64,000 bases of DNA, taken from assembly GCA_029747015.1 (NCBI GenBank), contig JAKOGI010000002.1, positions 3,631,001-3,695,000 on the forward strand, in the 5' to 3' direction. Positions within the stretch are counted from its first letter, which is position 1; each line of letters opens with the position of its first letter. The stretch is from Carnegiea gigantea. Taxonomy: Eukaryota > Streptophyta > Magnoliopsida > Caryophyllales > Cactaceae. Under the pieces are notes generated by a model that saw only the letters and a list, made by a program, of their open reading frames with translations, was not told where the DNA came from and searched no databases. Of the stretch, positions 11,124 through 22,900 are shown in pieces. The position numbers and the translations under genes are program-made.

Positions 11124-13135
11124 CAGATGCCTCTAGAAGGTTTGAAAAAACCACAAGACTGGTTATTAATACTCAAAGAATATGAGACCGTAGTCACACA
11201 CTCTTTGATTCATGATATCTATTGCTCATGAAATTCCAACCCACAAAGATACTGCCAAAGAAAGACCCATTCAATATGATCATAAGAGTTTTCCATATCC
11301 AATCTGATTGCCATATATGATTTCTTACCTTTCATGTGTTTAAACTTGTTCATCACTTTGTGGTCAAGTAATGTATTATCTTGAATTTGCTCACTTAGGT
11401 ACAAAGGCACTTTAGACAGGGTTGATAATTTTCTGAAGAATAGGCACATATGGCTAGAAGTATTTTAGCAATGATCTTGTAAATAGTATTGCATAAGCTA
11501 ACAGATCTATACTGGCCAGTCTTTTCAAGGTTGTTGACTTTCGGGCGGAGAGCGATAATTGTATAGTTAACTCCTTCGAGAAGCTTTCTAAATAAGAAGA
11601 AATCTCTAATTCTTTTGCAGAGGAGAAGTTGGACTGTCTCCCAGTTTTACTGAAAGAAGGAAGCACTAAATTCATCTGGTCTTGGAGCTTTATAAGGATC
11701 CATTTGAAAAAGTACTTCTTTGATTTCATCATCCATTACTGGTCAAAGAAGGAGAGAATTATCACCATCTAACTCAAATTTATTCAAACAAAACTCTTGG
11801 TTGATAAAGGGTGTCGTCGATGTAAAGCGGTTCATATAGTCTTGGATAAATTTCCGTTGTATGAGCTCATAATCATGGATCCATACTCTTGACTCATCTT
11901 TAACCTACACAATTTTCTACTTTTTCTTTTTGATAGTAGCTACTTGATGGAAGAATTTAGAATTCGATCGCCCTGCGAAATCCATTTCTTTGTGCCGTAT
12001 TTACCCCAATAACGTTGATTGAAAAATAGTCATTTTTCTCTTTGTTTGATTAATCTGACATGCCATGGGTTTTAATCATTGCCTATTAGGGTGTTCAAGA
12101 AGCTGATTCTCAACATATTGTAACTTTCCTTATTAAGATCTATTTCAAATTTAAGGTTTCCAAATAACTTGATATTCTATACTTTTAAATATTTCTTAAA
12201 TAAGCTTAAGTTTTTTTACAAGGCTATACACAGATGCTTCGGAGAGGAACTGCCTGCAATTAGTTGTAATAATATGCCTATTGCCTAGCATCAAAGTAGT
12301 AATGCCAATTATCCTGATATTGAAAAGGCGGACGTTTGATATTATTCAATGTATCAGCAGTATTTAAAACAATGCAGTAATGATCAGAACAAGTGAAGGG
12401 CCTATGAGTGAGTATTGCCTTTGGACAAAGCTTTAGCCACTCATGTTGAGCAATTGCTCTCTCTAAATGTTCATAAATTAAATGGCCAAGAATATACTTT
12501 TTCCCATGTGAAATGTCTACCATTAAAATCAGTAGAGGCCATTCTACTTGACCGAAAAAAAAAAAACTGCAATCTAAGAACTTCGGTCTGAGTAAGTTGG
12601 GATCCCCCAACTTTGTTTATCATGGATTCCATTTCATTAAAATCCCCAATCAAAGACCGCGGAAGATCTATAACCATTCTTAACTCATAAAGATGGTTCC
12701 AAAAGGCTTGTTTGGCTCTTCTTGGGCTGGTGCATAAATTGTCGGGACAATACAAAATTTTTGAATCAAGGTATCATAAATGAGCATATGAATATCCCGA
12801 ACTTCTTTCATGACAACTCTAGCAATAAAATTGGAGTTATTCCATAAAACCCAAATACCACGAGAATGATTAACTGGCAAGGTATAATAAAAGAAATCAA
12901 AACCAAGCTTACTAATTATCCGTTTTGTTTTATCTTCATTCACCATTGTTTCAAGCAAAATGAGCATATCCCATTTATGGGTTCGAGTAAGGAGGTTAAA
13001 ATCCCCTTTCAAAGTGTGCTTCTTAGCACCTTTAACATTCCATGATCTGATATTCATATTACACGTATATAAACCAAAAAAAAAAAAAAAAACCCCAATT
13101 TCTTTCACAATAACCATACGTCCCAGAGACAAGTA
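11124..13135 (-). pseudogene. LINE (L1-type) ORF2, 5' portion: endonuclease and RT start
   Basis: Five-prime part of the LINE whose 3' part lies at 2890-4302. On the minus strand, ORF2 begins near 13070-13132 with an APE-type endonuclease (MNIRSWNVKGAKK, LILLETMVNEDKTKRI, GIWVLWNNS), then GDFNEMES and an HLPFTCSDHY-like catalytic end (about 12370-12420). A linker with indels follows. The RT begins at about 11450-11700 and continues to 11219-11330 (MKGKKSYMAIRLDMENSYDHIEW; family form is KLDMSKAYDRVEW). Frameshifts occur throughout. A run of A/T at about 13077-13092 marks the 5' side. The reading continues across the gypsy element into 4302 and down. Confidence 0.85.
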
Positions 13136-13264
13136 TAACCAAAGGACAAACCCTATGAACTCAAATTACAAACTCATGGTTCAAACAACAACATTGATCC
13201 AACAAAACAAGATAAAATAGCAAAACAAAACACCCCTATGTTTGATTGGGAAACCCAACACGAA

Positions 13265-14241
13265 AAGTCCATTTAATGCAGCGGCTTTGAAACAAACCAT
13301 GGGGAATGTCTGGCGGCCATCATAAGGATTGATTGTCACTGATCTAGACCAGAATCTCTTTGCCTTTCAAGGTTTTTATGTGGGTGATGAGGATTACGTC
13401 CTAAATGAGGGAGGGACCTTGGGCCCTTGATGGCCATCTTCTTCTCCTTAAAGAACTGAATGCAAGTGAACAACCTTCAAAGATTGAATTCCCGGATTGT
13501 CCTTCTTGAAGCGGACATTGTTCCCGGCCAAGTTACACATGGAGTCGTCATTGCCAAGCCAGATGGGTGACTAGCAAATGATTGCATTGGCTCGTTGGGG
13601 ATGGTTGGTCCGTTAATATTTGGAGTTCAAAGTGGCTTCCTGTGCTCGATTCCTTTAAAATCAGCACTCTCTTGAAGCCTGATGCTAGCCTTCTACGAGT
13701 TATTGATATTATTGACTTCCCCGGAGAGGAGTGGAATGTGGAATTTATTAAAGCTTTGCTCCTCCAAGTTGAGGTTGAAACAATTTTGGGCATTCCCCTT
13801 TGTACCAGTTGGCCCCATGACCAACTTACCTGGCATTATTCCTCCACAGGTATTTTTCGGTAAAGTCTGGTTATCATTAAATTCTGGATGCCCATGTCAC
13901 TGGGAGCCGAGTATGAGTGGTTCTTCTATGCAAGCATTCTGGACGATGTGATGGAATGTGGACATCCCACCTGGACTGAAAATGTTTGCTTGCCGTGCTG
14001 TATCAAATTCCCTTCCATCCAAGTCTGCTTGGGCGAGTAAAACTCGTGGACTTGACGCCACATGTGGCGTTTCTGGAAGTCTCCAGGAGTCCGACGTTCA
14101 CGCAATCTTTCAGTGTCCCTTGCGGTAGCCATATGGGAGGTCTCTTCTTCTGCAGCCTATATTCATGACCCAGATTTCAAGTGTGTTTCCGACGCTATTG
14201 ATGAGTTCCGCAATGAAGACCATGCTTGCTTGGGTGATTTT
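13265..14241 (+). pseudogene. second LINE remnant: DUF4283-type ORF1 fused to zf-RVT
   Basis: A plus-strand LINE with a large internal deletion. At 13300-13560 an ORF1-like DUF4283 domain is visible in two frames (NVWRPS, GLIVTDLDQNLFAFQ, then DGHLLLLKELNASEQPSKIEF). Directly after it, from 13582, comes the end of ORF2: LVGDGWSVNIWSSKWLP, PLCTSWPHDQLTWHYSSTG and the zf-RVT region (FWTMWNVDIPPGLKMFACRA, then CGVSGSLQESDVHAIFQC). The endonuclease and RT are missing in between. The frame runs to GDF at 14241, where a solo LTR is inserted, and resumes at 15055. Confidence 0.82.
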
Positions 14242-15049
14242 TGTCGGAAAAATAATGCGAGCAATGGCTGGAAACCGACAGAATAAACTGAGTCGTGGAT
14301 AAAAAAAAATTGTCGGAAAAATAATGCGAGCAATGGCTGGAAACCGATAGAATAAATTGAGTCGTGGATAAACCACTGCCTTGAAAGCGATTACGGCTTG
14401 ACTACAGTGTAGATCGCTACAGCCGGTCGCTCCCCAAGGTTAACTCAGTACCTTTGGACGCGTGCACTTCGCAGCCAAGAGCTTGGAACATGCAGTGAGA
14501 ATAATGCCCAGAAAAACTCAGAGTGAAGGAGAGAAGTGTGTGGATTCGTGGTGAAGATGTGCTGCTAAGCCCTCTATTTATAGGGGAAAACATAGCTGTT
14601 GAACTGCCATTAAGATGGCATAGAAAAGGGCTGGATACCAGGTAACGATCAAGCAGCATTCAAAGCAGAGGGCATAGAAAAGGGCTGAATATCAGGCAAG
14701 GATCAAGCAGCATTCAAAGTAAGGGAGAAAAATCAGGAAGATTGCATTAAGTAGAGAGTGATTTTCGAAAGATTGCATAATCTGTTACGGAAAAACATAT
14801 TAAACGGATTTTTTCCAAAAAGGTAAGATAGGCCCGCGCCCGGACCGGACGGGCGGTGGAGCGCACATGTGGTCGCCCAAGACACCCTCAACCCCATAAG
14901 TCATAGTCTTAAGTTATTCAACAAGAGCTAGAAAGATGAGATATATAAACCCTCAAAACACCCCCAAAAATTCCACAAGAGACAAATGTAAGAGAGAGAA
15001 ATAGGGAGAAAGGCTTGAAAACCCTGTTGCCATTACCATTACTCTAACA
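14242..15049 (-). mobile_element. solo LTR inserted in the second LINE
   Basis: 808-bp TG...CA sequence (TGTCGGAA...TCTAACA on the plus strand) flanked by perfect 5-bp duplications ATTTT (14237-14241 and 15050-15054). Removing it restores the LINE frame exactly (LGDF joined to IATMWACWNHRN). A canonical TATAAATAG lies on the minus strand (about 14573-14583), and the minus-strand end TGTTAGAGTAATGG looks like a Ty1/copia LTR start, so I favour minus orientation. The first about 69 bp (plus-strand view) are tandemly duplicated (14242-14310 and 14311-14379). No internal domain remains, so this is the product of LTR-LTR recombination. Confidence 0.88.
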
Positions 15050-15054
15050 ATTTT

Positions 15055-15690
15055 ATCGCTACAATGTGGGCATGTTGGAATCATAGGAATGAGTACCTTT
15101 TTCAAAGATGTTCCCCCTTCCCTCAATGGGCCTTCTCAAAAGCACTCGAATTCATTAAGGACTTTCGAGAGGCGATTTTCAACCTTGCTTGGGAGAGCTC
15201 CAGTTCAGTTAAGTGCCGGGCCCAGGCCTCATCAAGGTTGACTTTGATGGTGGCAAGCTCGGTTCGTGGGGTAAAGGTTGGGGCGTGGTTGGCTGTGACA
15301 GTACACATTCAGCAACTTTCGTTGAACTCAAGCAAAGCCCTAGCTTCTTGGGGAGTGACTTGGAAGAGGCGAATGCCTATCTATTTGCACTTCAACAAGC
15401 GCTGGCTCATGGTTGTAAGCAGATCTTGTCTAGGTCATCTCAAGGCTGAAGTCAAGCTCCAGACCAAATGTCTCTCTGAGATTTATTTTAGATAATTTTT
15501 GAACTTAAGTACTCATTTTGATTTTTGCTGTTTTTCTCATGTTAAGAGAGCGAGGAATAGGGTCGTTTATGCCCTTGCGCACCTCCAACGCTACTCTTTT
15601 GCCTATAGAGAGTGGATTGAGGATGTCCCAGATTACATCTTAGATCAAGCTCTGAATGATCTATGTATTTGCCTTTCTGAGTAATCGAAT
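15055..15690 (+). pseudogene. second LINE remnant, RNase H end
   Basis: Continuation of the plus-strand LINE after the solo LTR: MWACWNHRNEYLFQR, then the RNase H-like (RVT_3) domain in shifted frames (PGLIKVDFDGGKLGSWGKGWGVVG, EEANAYLFALQQALAHGCKQI) and the C-terminal block (FSHVKRARNRVVYALAHLQRYS, EWIEDVPDYI). There is at least one frameshift and one internal stop (15494 region). The stop near 15682-15684 is the likely natural end; no clear poly(A) tail follows. Confidence 0.82.
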
Positions 15691-16975
15691 TTTCATATTT
15701 TCCATAAATAAAACCATGGTGCACAATTAGAGACACTTAATAAATTTTAGATTAATGTAACATTACCATCTCACCATAAATTTTCATGAGATGAACTCAC
15801 CCAAAGCAAACTTAAGTTATTTTTCACCATAAAGTATGTTTTCTCCAAGTAAAAGCTCATAAATTTTTCTAAAATTTGGATAAAACTATAGCAATTTGAC
15901 ACTTGAGAGAATAGCTAGGATATTCCCTTTTTTTCTTTAATCACATTGTTGCAACTTAAGTGATTTTTGAAAAGGTTGTAAGGATTGAGTGAGTTGGATG
16001 ATGTTAGTGGGTCGATTGGATGTGAAATGGGGATCTTGCGAGGCAGTGTTGTCAGAAGGGAGACTGGGGGATTGAATGTTGAATCATGGTGACTGTAATT
16101 TGTCAACCACGAATGTCACTTTTCTGTTGAATACGTTATAGTTGGTTATTGAATTATGAAAACGGTCTTTGACTTATATATTCGTACTTTCAATTGGAAG
16201 ATTAGGTATTTTGTGTTAAACTGAGAGCAGAGTTGAAAGTTGGGAAGCGATTGGCAGGCTCAACAGCTCAGTTCAGCAGCGGACGGGTTCTGTAAACCAT
16301 GCTGTGGCCGACCCCAGTTCAACCCTGCTGGCCTGCGTCCTGTGTACAATTGGGCTCTGTGTGTGGGCAGGTTGTTGGCAGAAATGGGGTTATTTCTGGT
16401 TAGTTCAGTAGCCGGCCCAGTTCTGGACTAGAATGTGAATTGGGCGACATCTCACCCTGATTCAGCCTACCTTCGCCTGTAGTTTTGGGTGCATCAAGCC
16501 CTAAAAGTATCAAAATTTGATTGTTTAGTGCTATTGTGTGCTCCCAAAAGTAATGTAACCAGTGTTTATGAATTGACTCGAACGGTCACACGGTCTTACA
16601 TGAGGGCTGAAATTAGAAGCCAAGACCGTTAGCGTGATATTTCCTACTTCCTTTAGAACCCGCGTTGAACAAGATCAAACCAACCTACCTAGAAGGCACC
16701 CATTTTGACCAAGGGCCAAAACCCTTAATTTTCGTGCTGAATATGCATAGATGAGCTCATGAGCCGCCCTTAAACGAGTTTTGGCAACACTGGATTCCTG
16801 AAATGAGGTTTTGAAAGCCTTTCTGATAAGCATTTTAAGAGCTAGTTCGCTAATAGGCGTGATTGCATGCGCCTGAGAATCTATCTTACAATCTAAGATA
16901 TTCTTACATATGAAGAAATAAATTAAACTACACTAAATTACAATATGAATAAACTGGAACGAAAGCTCTATATCT
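15691..16975. other. intergenic between the LINE remnant and the 3' end of ABCI11
   Basis: No gene recognised. A relatively GC-rich patch (about 16240-16640) stands out from its AT-rich surroundings and could be retroelement-derived, but I see no terminal repeats or coding domains. The last about 100 bases before 16975 should include the 3' UTR of ABCI11 on the minus strand. Confidence 0.4.
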
Positions 16976-19900
16976 TCAGGAGTTAATTTGATTGATATAC
17001 AAAGCCTGTTGACTGTTAATAAAATCCAAGATGGTTGCAGGATCGCCATCCATCACCACTCTTCCATCTTCCATGTAGATCGCCCCATCTGCATATTCGA
17101 GTTCTTCCAGCCTATGGGTAACCCAAAATGCCGTCACATCCCTAGAGCTTGCTAGTGAATTCTTCACTGCTTTTATCACTCCAATCTATCATTTCAATAA
17201 ATATCATCTTCAACAACATACAACGACATAAAATTTTTCAGAGAATACAAACAATCAGATGAATGCCACATTGATGTAGAATCATTAATATTTAATATGT
17301 CCAGTACAGGAGAGCTTAGCTGGTAAGGTCACAAGGATCTGAGGCTTTTTACTCATCTTTACCACAACCCCAGCCCCACACCCCCCCCCCCCCAAAAAAA
17401 AGGCCAAAAAAAGAAGGAACAGAAAAGATCCAGCTGAGCATATAGCAACAAAAGACGGCTGTCCACATTGAGTAAAGATGCTTATTGAGATTCCTTATGT
17501 GGTTAGCGGCTCATCTCTAAGTTCCTTTGCTTCTCATACGTATTGGAAGACTCCAAATGCAAACAAGCTTCCAAGATCTTGAGCTTGGCTTGGCTTAGCC
17601 AGAGGAAGTTCACGTCAATCAGACAAGTGAGTGCAGCATAAGGCTTTAAACTAGACGATTCACTTCATGGTTACGCAGTCAACTGCTTCCTTCTTGTGAT
17701 GTACTGGGCAAGCAACACCCTGCAAATGCAGATTCCATTGTAAATAGTCTCTTTGCATTGCAGGGTTAAGATTGTATACGTTTGGCATCCCCTCCCCCCC
17801 CAAAAAAAGCAAACAAAAAAAGAAAAATGGAAAAAAGGAAAATTCCGACCGCTACATGGTGCTTTGGGGCAATGATGAGACCTATTTCAGAGAGGAAGTT
17901 GCTGCGGTTGGGGTTGGGAGACTATGGTTAGTCTCTTCCTGGGCTGGGTTAGTTCGGGGGGGAGGGGTGATTGGGAAAGAGCTGAATATCTGAAGCTTAG
18001 ACATCCAAAACTGTCAGCAAGTTATCGCTTAATCACATATTCACATTTAATCATCAAAATCGACAAGGTATTAGACTATAAGCTGAGAGTGGCTTCTGAA
18101 CACAAACTTGTTGCCGAAGTGAAAATCAAAAGTTGTGATTTCCAATTGCACAGGCTGAGTAAGAATCTACATTCCAAAACAAAAGAAATCACCGGATGAC
18201 TCTTGGTCTGACCACTCTATATTATTCTACATATGTATAATACAGACCAGAAGCTTTCAGCAAAATGCCCATAAGCTGACACAAGCAACAATATTCTACT
18301 AATATGGTGTCAAGTTGTCAACTATGCATCAAACCAAGAAGGCATTGTTGGACATTTGATGACCATAATCTTTATTAGGCATAAGACAAGCTTTAGTGAA
18401 AACAATCACAGCCAAACCAATTACATGCAATCCACTTGGTGCAAGATTTTTTCCTTTTCCTCAGTTTGGGGGAAGGGGAGGGGGGGTTGGGAGTGGCAGC
18501 GTAGGATTCCTCTTTTTTTTTTTTAAATTCTTGGCAGATATAAGCAACCTTGTTCTCACACTCGAATTCTAGAGATACTGTTACCCATGGCAACCAACAT
18601 TCCAACAGAAAGACCATGCTGACTAATACACGGCAAACCTTCATTTATAGTTGGCAAAATGAGGAGGATGAATTTGGATAATTTACTATTCTCATTAGAG
18701 AATAGAGATCCTCCTCGACACAGCATTTTATATAGCATGCTTTATTTGTTCCTTCCATTATCCATTGCTGATGTCTCACTTTTCTCTAAGAAAGTTCTTC
18801 CGTTCCCAAATAAATAGTACCTGATCATTTTCATCCAGAAATGTTGTTAGCTCATCCAACAAGAGTACTTTGCATGCTTCAGCTAATGCTCCCGCAATTG
18901 CAACCCTCTGTTTCTGACCACCACTGAGAGTTTGAACTGGCCTCTGGAAAATTCAATAAGCATCTAATGTTAGATATACTTCTAACAAGTAATCTTCATA
19001 ATACTAAATTATCTGGCCAAGCAGACCTGCAAATATTCAGACATGTCCACCGCATCTAAAGCCTTTACAACCCTAGATTTAACCTCTTCATAGGTAAGAT
19101 CAAATTTACCAAGTCCAAATGCAACATCAGCTTCCACCGTAGGCATCACAACCTGTCAGAGACAGATTCAGTGTTGCAGGGTATGAAAAATTATGAATCC
19201 ACAAAAAAGAAAAGAACAAGAGGGACATAAACTTTTCGAGCACATTAAACAAAGAAAGACAACTTCTGAGATGACCTTCCTCACTAGAAGTTCCACAGTT
19301 ATGTTCATGACCTTTCTCCATCTGCTCATCCATTTCATCATGCCCCATAGTCCTGCCTAAGCATGGCTTTTATTTATTTACTTTTTTTTTGGGGTGGGGG
19401 TTGTGTTAGAAAAGGAGGCCTTACTGCTAAATTGCATAGAGGTTGGTTTCATTAGATTCTACAATAAAAGCCTTTGCATTGGTCGTAATCCTCTACAAAA
19501 AAGTTGAGAATAGTTCATGGAGGCATTTCGCTATAAAACCACTGTATGCCAGCAAATTGCCACAAAGTGACTTTTTCAGCCATCTGGAAAATAATCTCCC
19601 CCTAGGTTCAAATAAGTTTCTCAATATGTACATGCATTCCATCCACTGTTTACCCTTTGGATTGCCCCTGGCTAGTTTTGACTGATTAAGGGTAAGGCTA
19701 CATAACCTCTTTAGCGATCAGACGATTCAGACCTGATGTTTGTTTCCTCCTTCAGTACATTTCCTATAAATTCCATAGGGACTATAGCAACTTGCACCTA
19801 GCCATTACATAGTGGGACCAAAATCAACAAAGAAATCACAAAATGAGAAAAGCAATAGAGAACAGCCTCACAAGTGCACAACCATTCAGTTCAGGAACAT

Positions 19901-22900
19901 CTTGTGTTCTGTTGCTTAATCATGTGCCAAAATGTTCAATCCTTTCCCGAGTTTAAACCTTTTTGTACCCTGTGACATAGTGAGATAATTTTTTTTTAAA
20001 AAACCCTGTAGCCTCCATGTGAATGTTTTTTAGTACCCTCACCCATAGTTACTCGGGTCGGGGATCACTAGATCAATAAAACAAGCTCTGGATCGTAATT
20101 CGCCGCATAAGTTTTTCTGGATCGCCAATTGCTTTCCTTAAAAATAAAACAAAGGGGAATACTAACAGATGCCAAATGCCATCAGAATACATAATAAATT
20201 AATAAAATAAAAAATTATCTCATTAATTATATCATGTATGATACCTAGGCTATCCTTCTCTTTTTCCCAGTATCACAGCTAACCCCTTTATCATTAGCTA
20301 TGTTCCCCATGCTCTATAACTTTTACCTGCCCCGTTCTCCAAATTAATTCTCCTTTCAAACTCTCTAATCCCCTCTCTCTTACTACCCCAATAGCCCACT
20401 TGTTTCTCTCACCTCCAACCCCAAATTAAATTTGTTGCACACATTTCCCTTTCTCCATCTCTGTTCCATTTCTTAAAACCCTAGCAGCCTATTCCATCTG
20501 TCCAACTCCTTGTCACAGTCTACCTGTGAAGTTAGTAGCCGCCATTGAAGCCGATCATGATGCTTGCCCATCAACTGAAGTCCACTATGAACAACTATTC
20601 TACCATTACAAAAACCATCATTAATCTTGCTCATTGGAGATCGATAACCGTGGCGAATTGGATTGTGACCTAAAGCATTTTGGATCCCGGGTGAACTGCG
20701 ATCTAGAAGGAGGATCTCAGATTGGGGGGGAGGGGGTGCAGCGAATTAGGTAACTAAGCCTGCACCTATGCAGGTTATCATATTTTGATCCTAAAATGAT
20801 AATAATACCCTTCTCCTATTTACTTCTTTAAAAAAAAAAAAAATATCTATCCTTCTTCCTTCCCTTTCCCACCCAAAGGACAATGGACTGCCCAACAGGA
20901 ACGGTCAGGCTCCCGGTTGCCAAAAAACCACGACTGGGTCATTTCATCATTTGTGGTGCACAGGCGGCCTTCTTGCCCTTCCCTTCCTTCCATTCTCATT
21001 CCTTCCTCCCATTAGCTCTTTCTCTCTCTTTATCTTTTTAATGTATTCACCATTGATCCATGCCCAAGTTGCATTGTGAACACCACTAAAGACTTCCAAA
21101 AACTAATATTGCGAATTCAATTGAAAGAGAAATCACCATCCATGTTTGAATGGATTAGACGAATTTCATTCCTTTGCTTATGTTTCCTCACCAATAGAGT
21201 GATGCTTCGGTTACTTGGACATACGTTTCGGTGGAGCACTGTGATGACTGAATTGTGGGGCATATATCAGTTAATATTGTCCGGATTCTTCAAGGAATAA
21301 GGGGGCACCATTTCCTTTTGAATATTGGCAATCAAGGGAGCAATCAAATTTGTTTTGTTTCTTAGGCATATAATCGAGCACTTGGTCGAACTCAGTTTAT
21401 TGATTCTTAAGTTAACAAAGAAATGAAGGTGGGGGGCTGGGGATGTTGGCATCTTGCTTGCAGTGCACACTGAATGGTGTTTTGGGGGGGGGGGGGATAT
21501 GGGATAGAAAGGAAGTAAAGGGCAAGAGAGATGCCAATGCACCACCAATGAACCTCGGTGGTTGGGTCTCTCGACCACTAGGCGGTTGTTCTTTCCCCCT
21601 ACTGCCAGAGACATGGGCAGCCAGTGCGATTGTACTTTGGGTGGTGCAGGGCATAGTTACACGGGACGCCATTCGTTCCGGTATGCGGTACGGGAACGGG
21701 AACGTGGAATGCTACCTCTAAGGAATTGGGTAAGTGAGGCACATTTTTAGGTATGCGGTACGATTCTTGGGACAATTATGTATGTATATAAGAATATTAC
21801 TATACTAATTATACTAAGTATTTCCTTTCAACAAAAAAAATTGTTTAAAAAAATTTAGTAGCAGTACATATTAATATACTAATTACTTCCTTTCAACAGA
21901 AAAATTCATACTTAACAAAGACTAGTAAATGCCCAAACTTTGGAATCCAAGTGAACAGGCTAGCATAATACCATGATATACAACAAAGCATGTAGAGAGT
22001 AATAAATTACGGTGCTTAGCAGATACAGGGTAGATACCAAGATAGGGTATTAAAGAAACCTTGGTTACTGTGCACCCTCTCCATCTCCCTCTTCCTCACT
22101 ACGACAATGCCCAACTATCATGATTAAAACAAAAAGGAGCTTTATCTCATCGCAAGTCGGTCTCCCAATCTCCTTTCCTTCTATTTTCTCTCACCTCATG
22201 TCAAGTTCTCTGCTGCTAATACAAGAGAAGGGAGCTCCATCTGGGACGCCTGCATCAACGAATTGGGTCGCGATCCACCGCAATCCGGATCGTCTTTGAT
22301 CCATGTTCTGGGACGTACAAAGCAGTTCACAGTTCCAGGGGACGACCCACGAACCGGGTAACTATGGTGCAAGGAGAGGGCAAGGGATAGGTATTTTCTT
22401 TTAAAAAAAATTCAGTATTTTGGTCATTTTAGGATCAAAATATAACAATTTACATACTACATGGGTGAGGGTACTAAAAAATTAATGTGAATACAAGAGG
22501 GTTAAAAAAATTATCTAACTATATGAAAGGGTACAAAAAAGTTAAAAACTCTCCTTTCCCTCATGAAGTTGAACAATTTTATCAGCTTCAAATGTAAGCA
22601 GTTCAGTATGCAACCACAGAGTTATCCAAGTGGAATCCAGGACACCCACGCCATAGGCTATCTATCTTGATTAACTAGATCAGACTCTTAGGGGCATCTG
22701 TAGACTAAACAAATGTTCTTTAGAAGGTTCAAATCATTTCCCTTGGACAGCTATGCTCATAGGATCATTGTTTAAACATTTCTTACCAATTCTTGTTGAC
22801 TGATTATCTCATTTCTTAACAGCTGTTTCAGTTATTGTTTCATTGGCCCCTTTTACCGCCCGGGGGGGGGGGGGGTAAAAAATCCTGCAAAATACTTTCG

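Noticed and set aside
13560..13600. A host gene between the two LINEs
   Set aside because: The good-looking frame at 13582-13860 is LINE ORF2 C-terminal sequence (LVGDGWSVNIWSSKWLP).
2890..15690. The minus-strand and plus-strand LINE pieces as one twin-primed (5'-inverted) insertion
   Set aside because: The minus-strand copy already contains its own zf-RVT region (about 2900-3400), so the plus-strand zf-RVT and RNase H piece is a second copy, not the missing 3' end of the same element.
22862..22876. Poly(G) and poly(C) runs (also at 17379-17393 and 21483-21496) as structured regulatory sites
   Set aside because: Isolated homopolymers in introns with no paired motif; they could be assembly or slippage variants.
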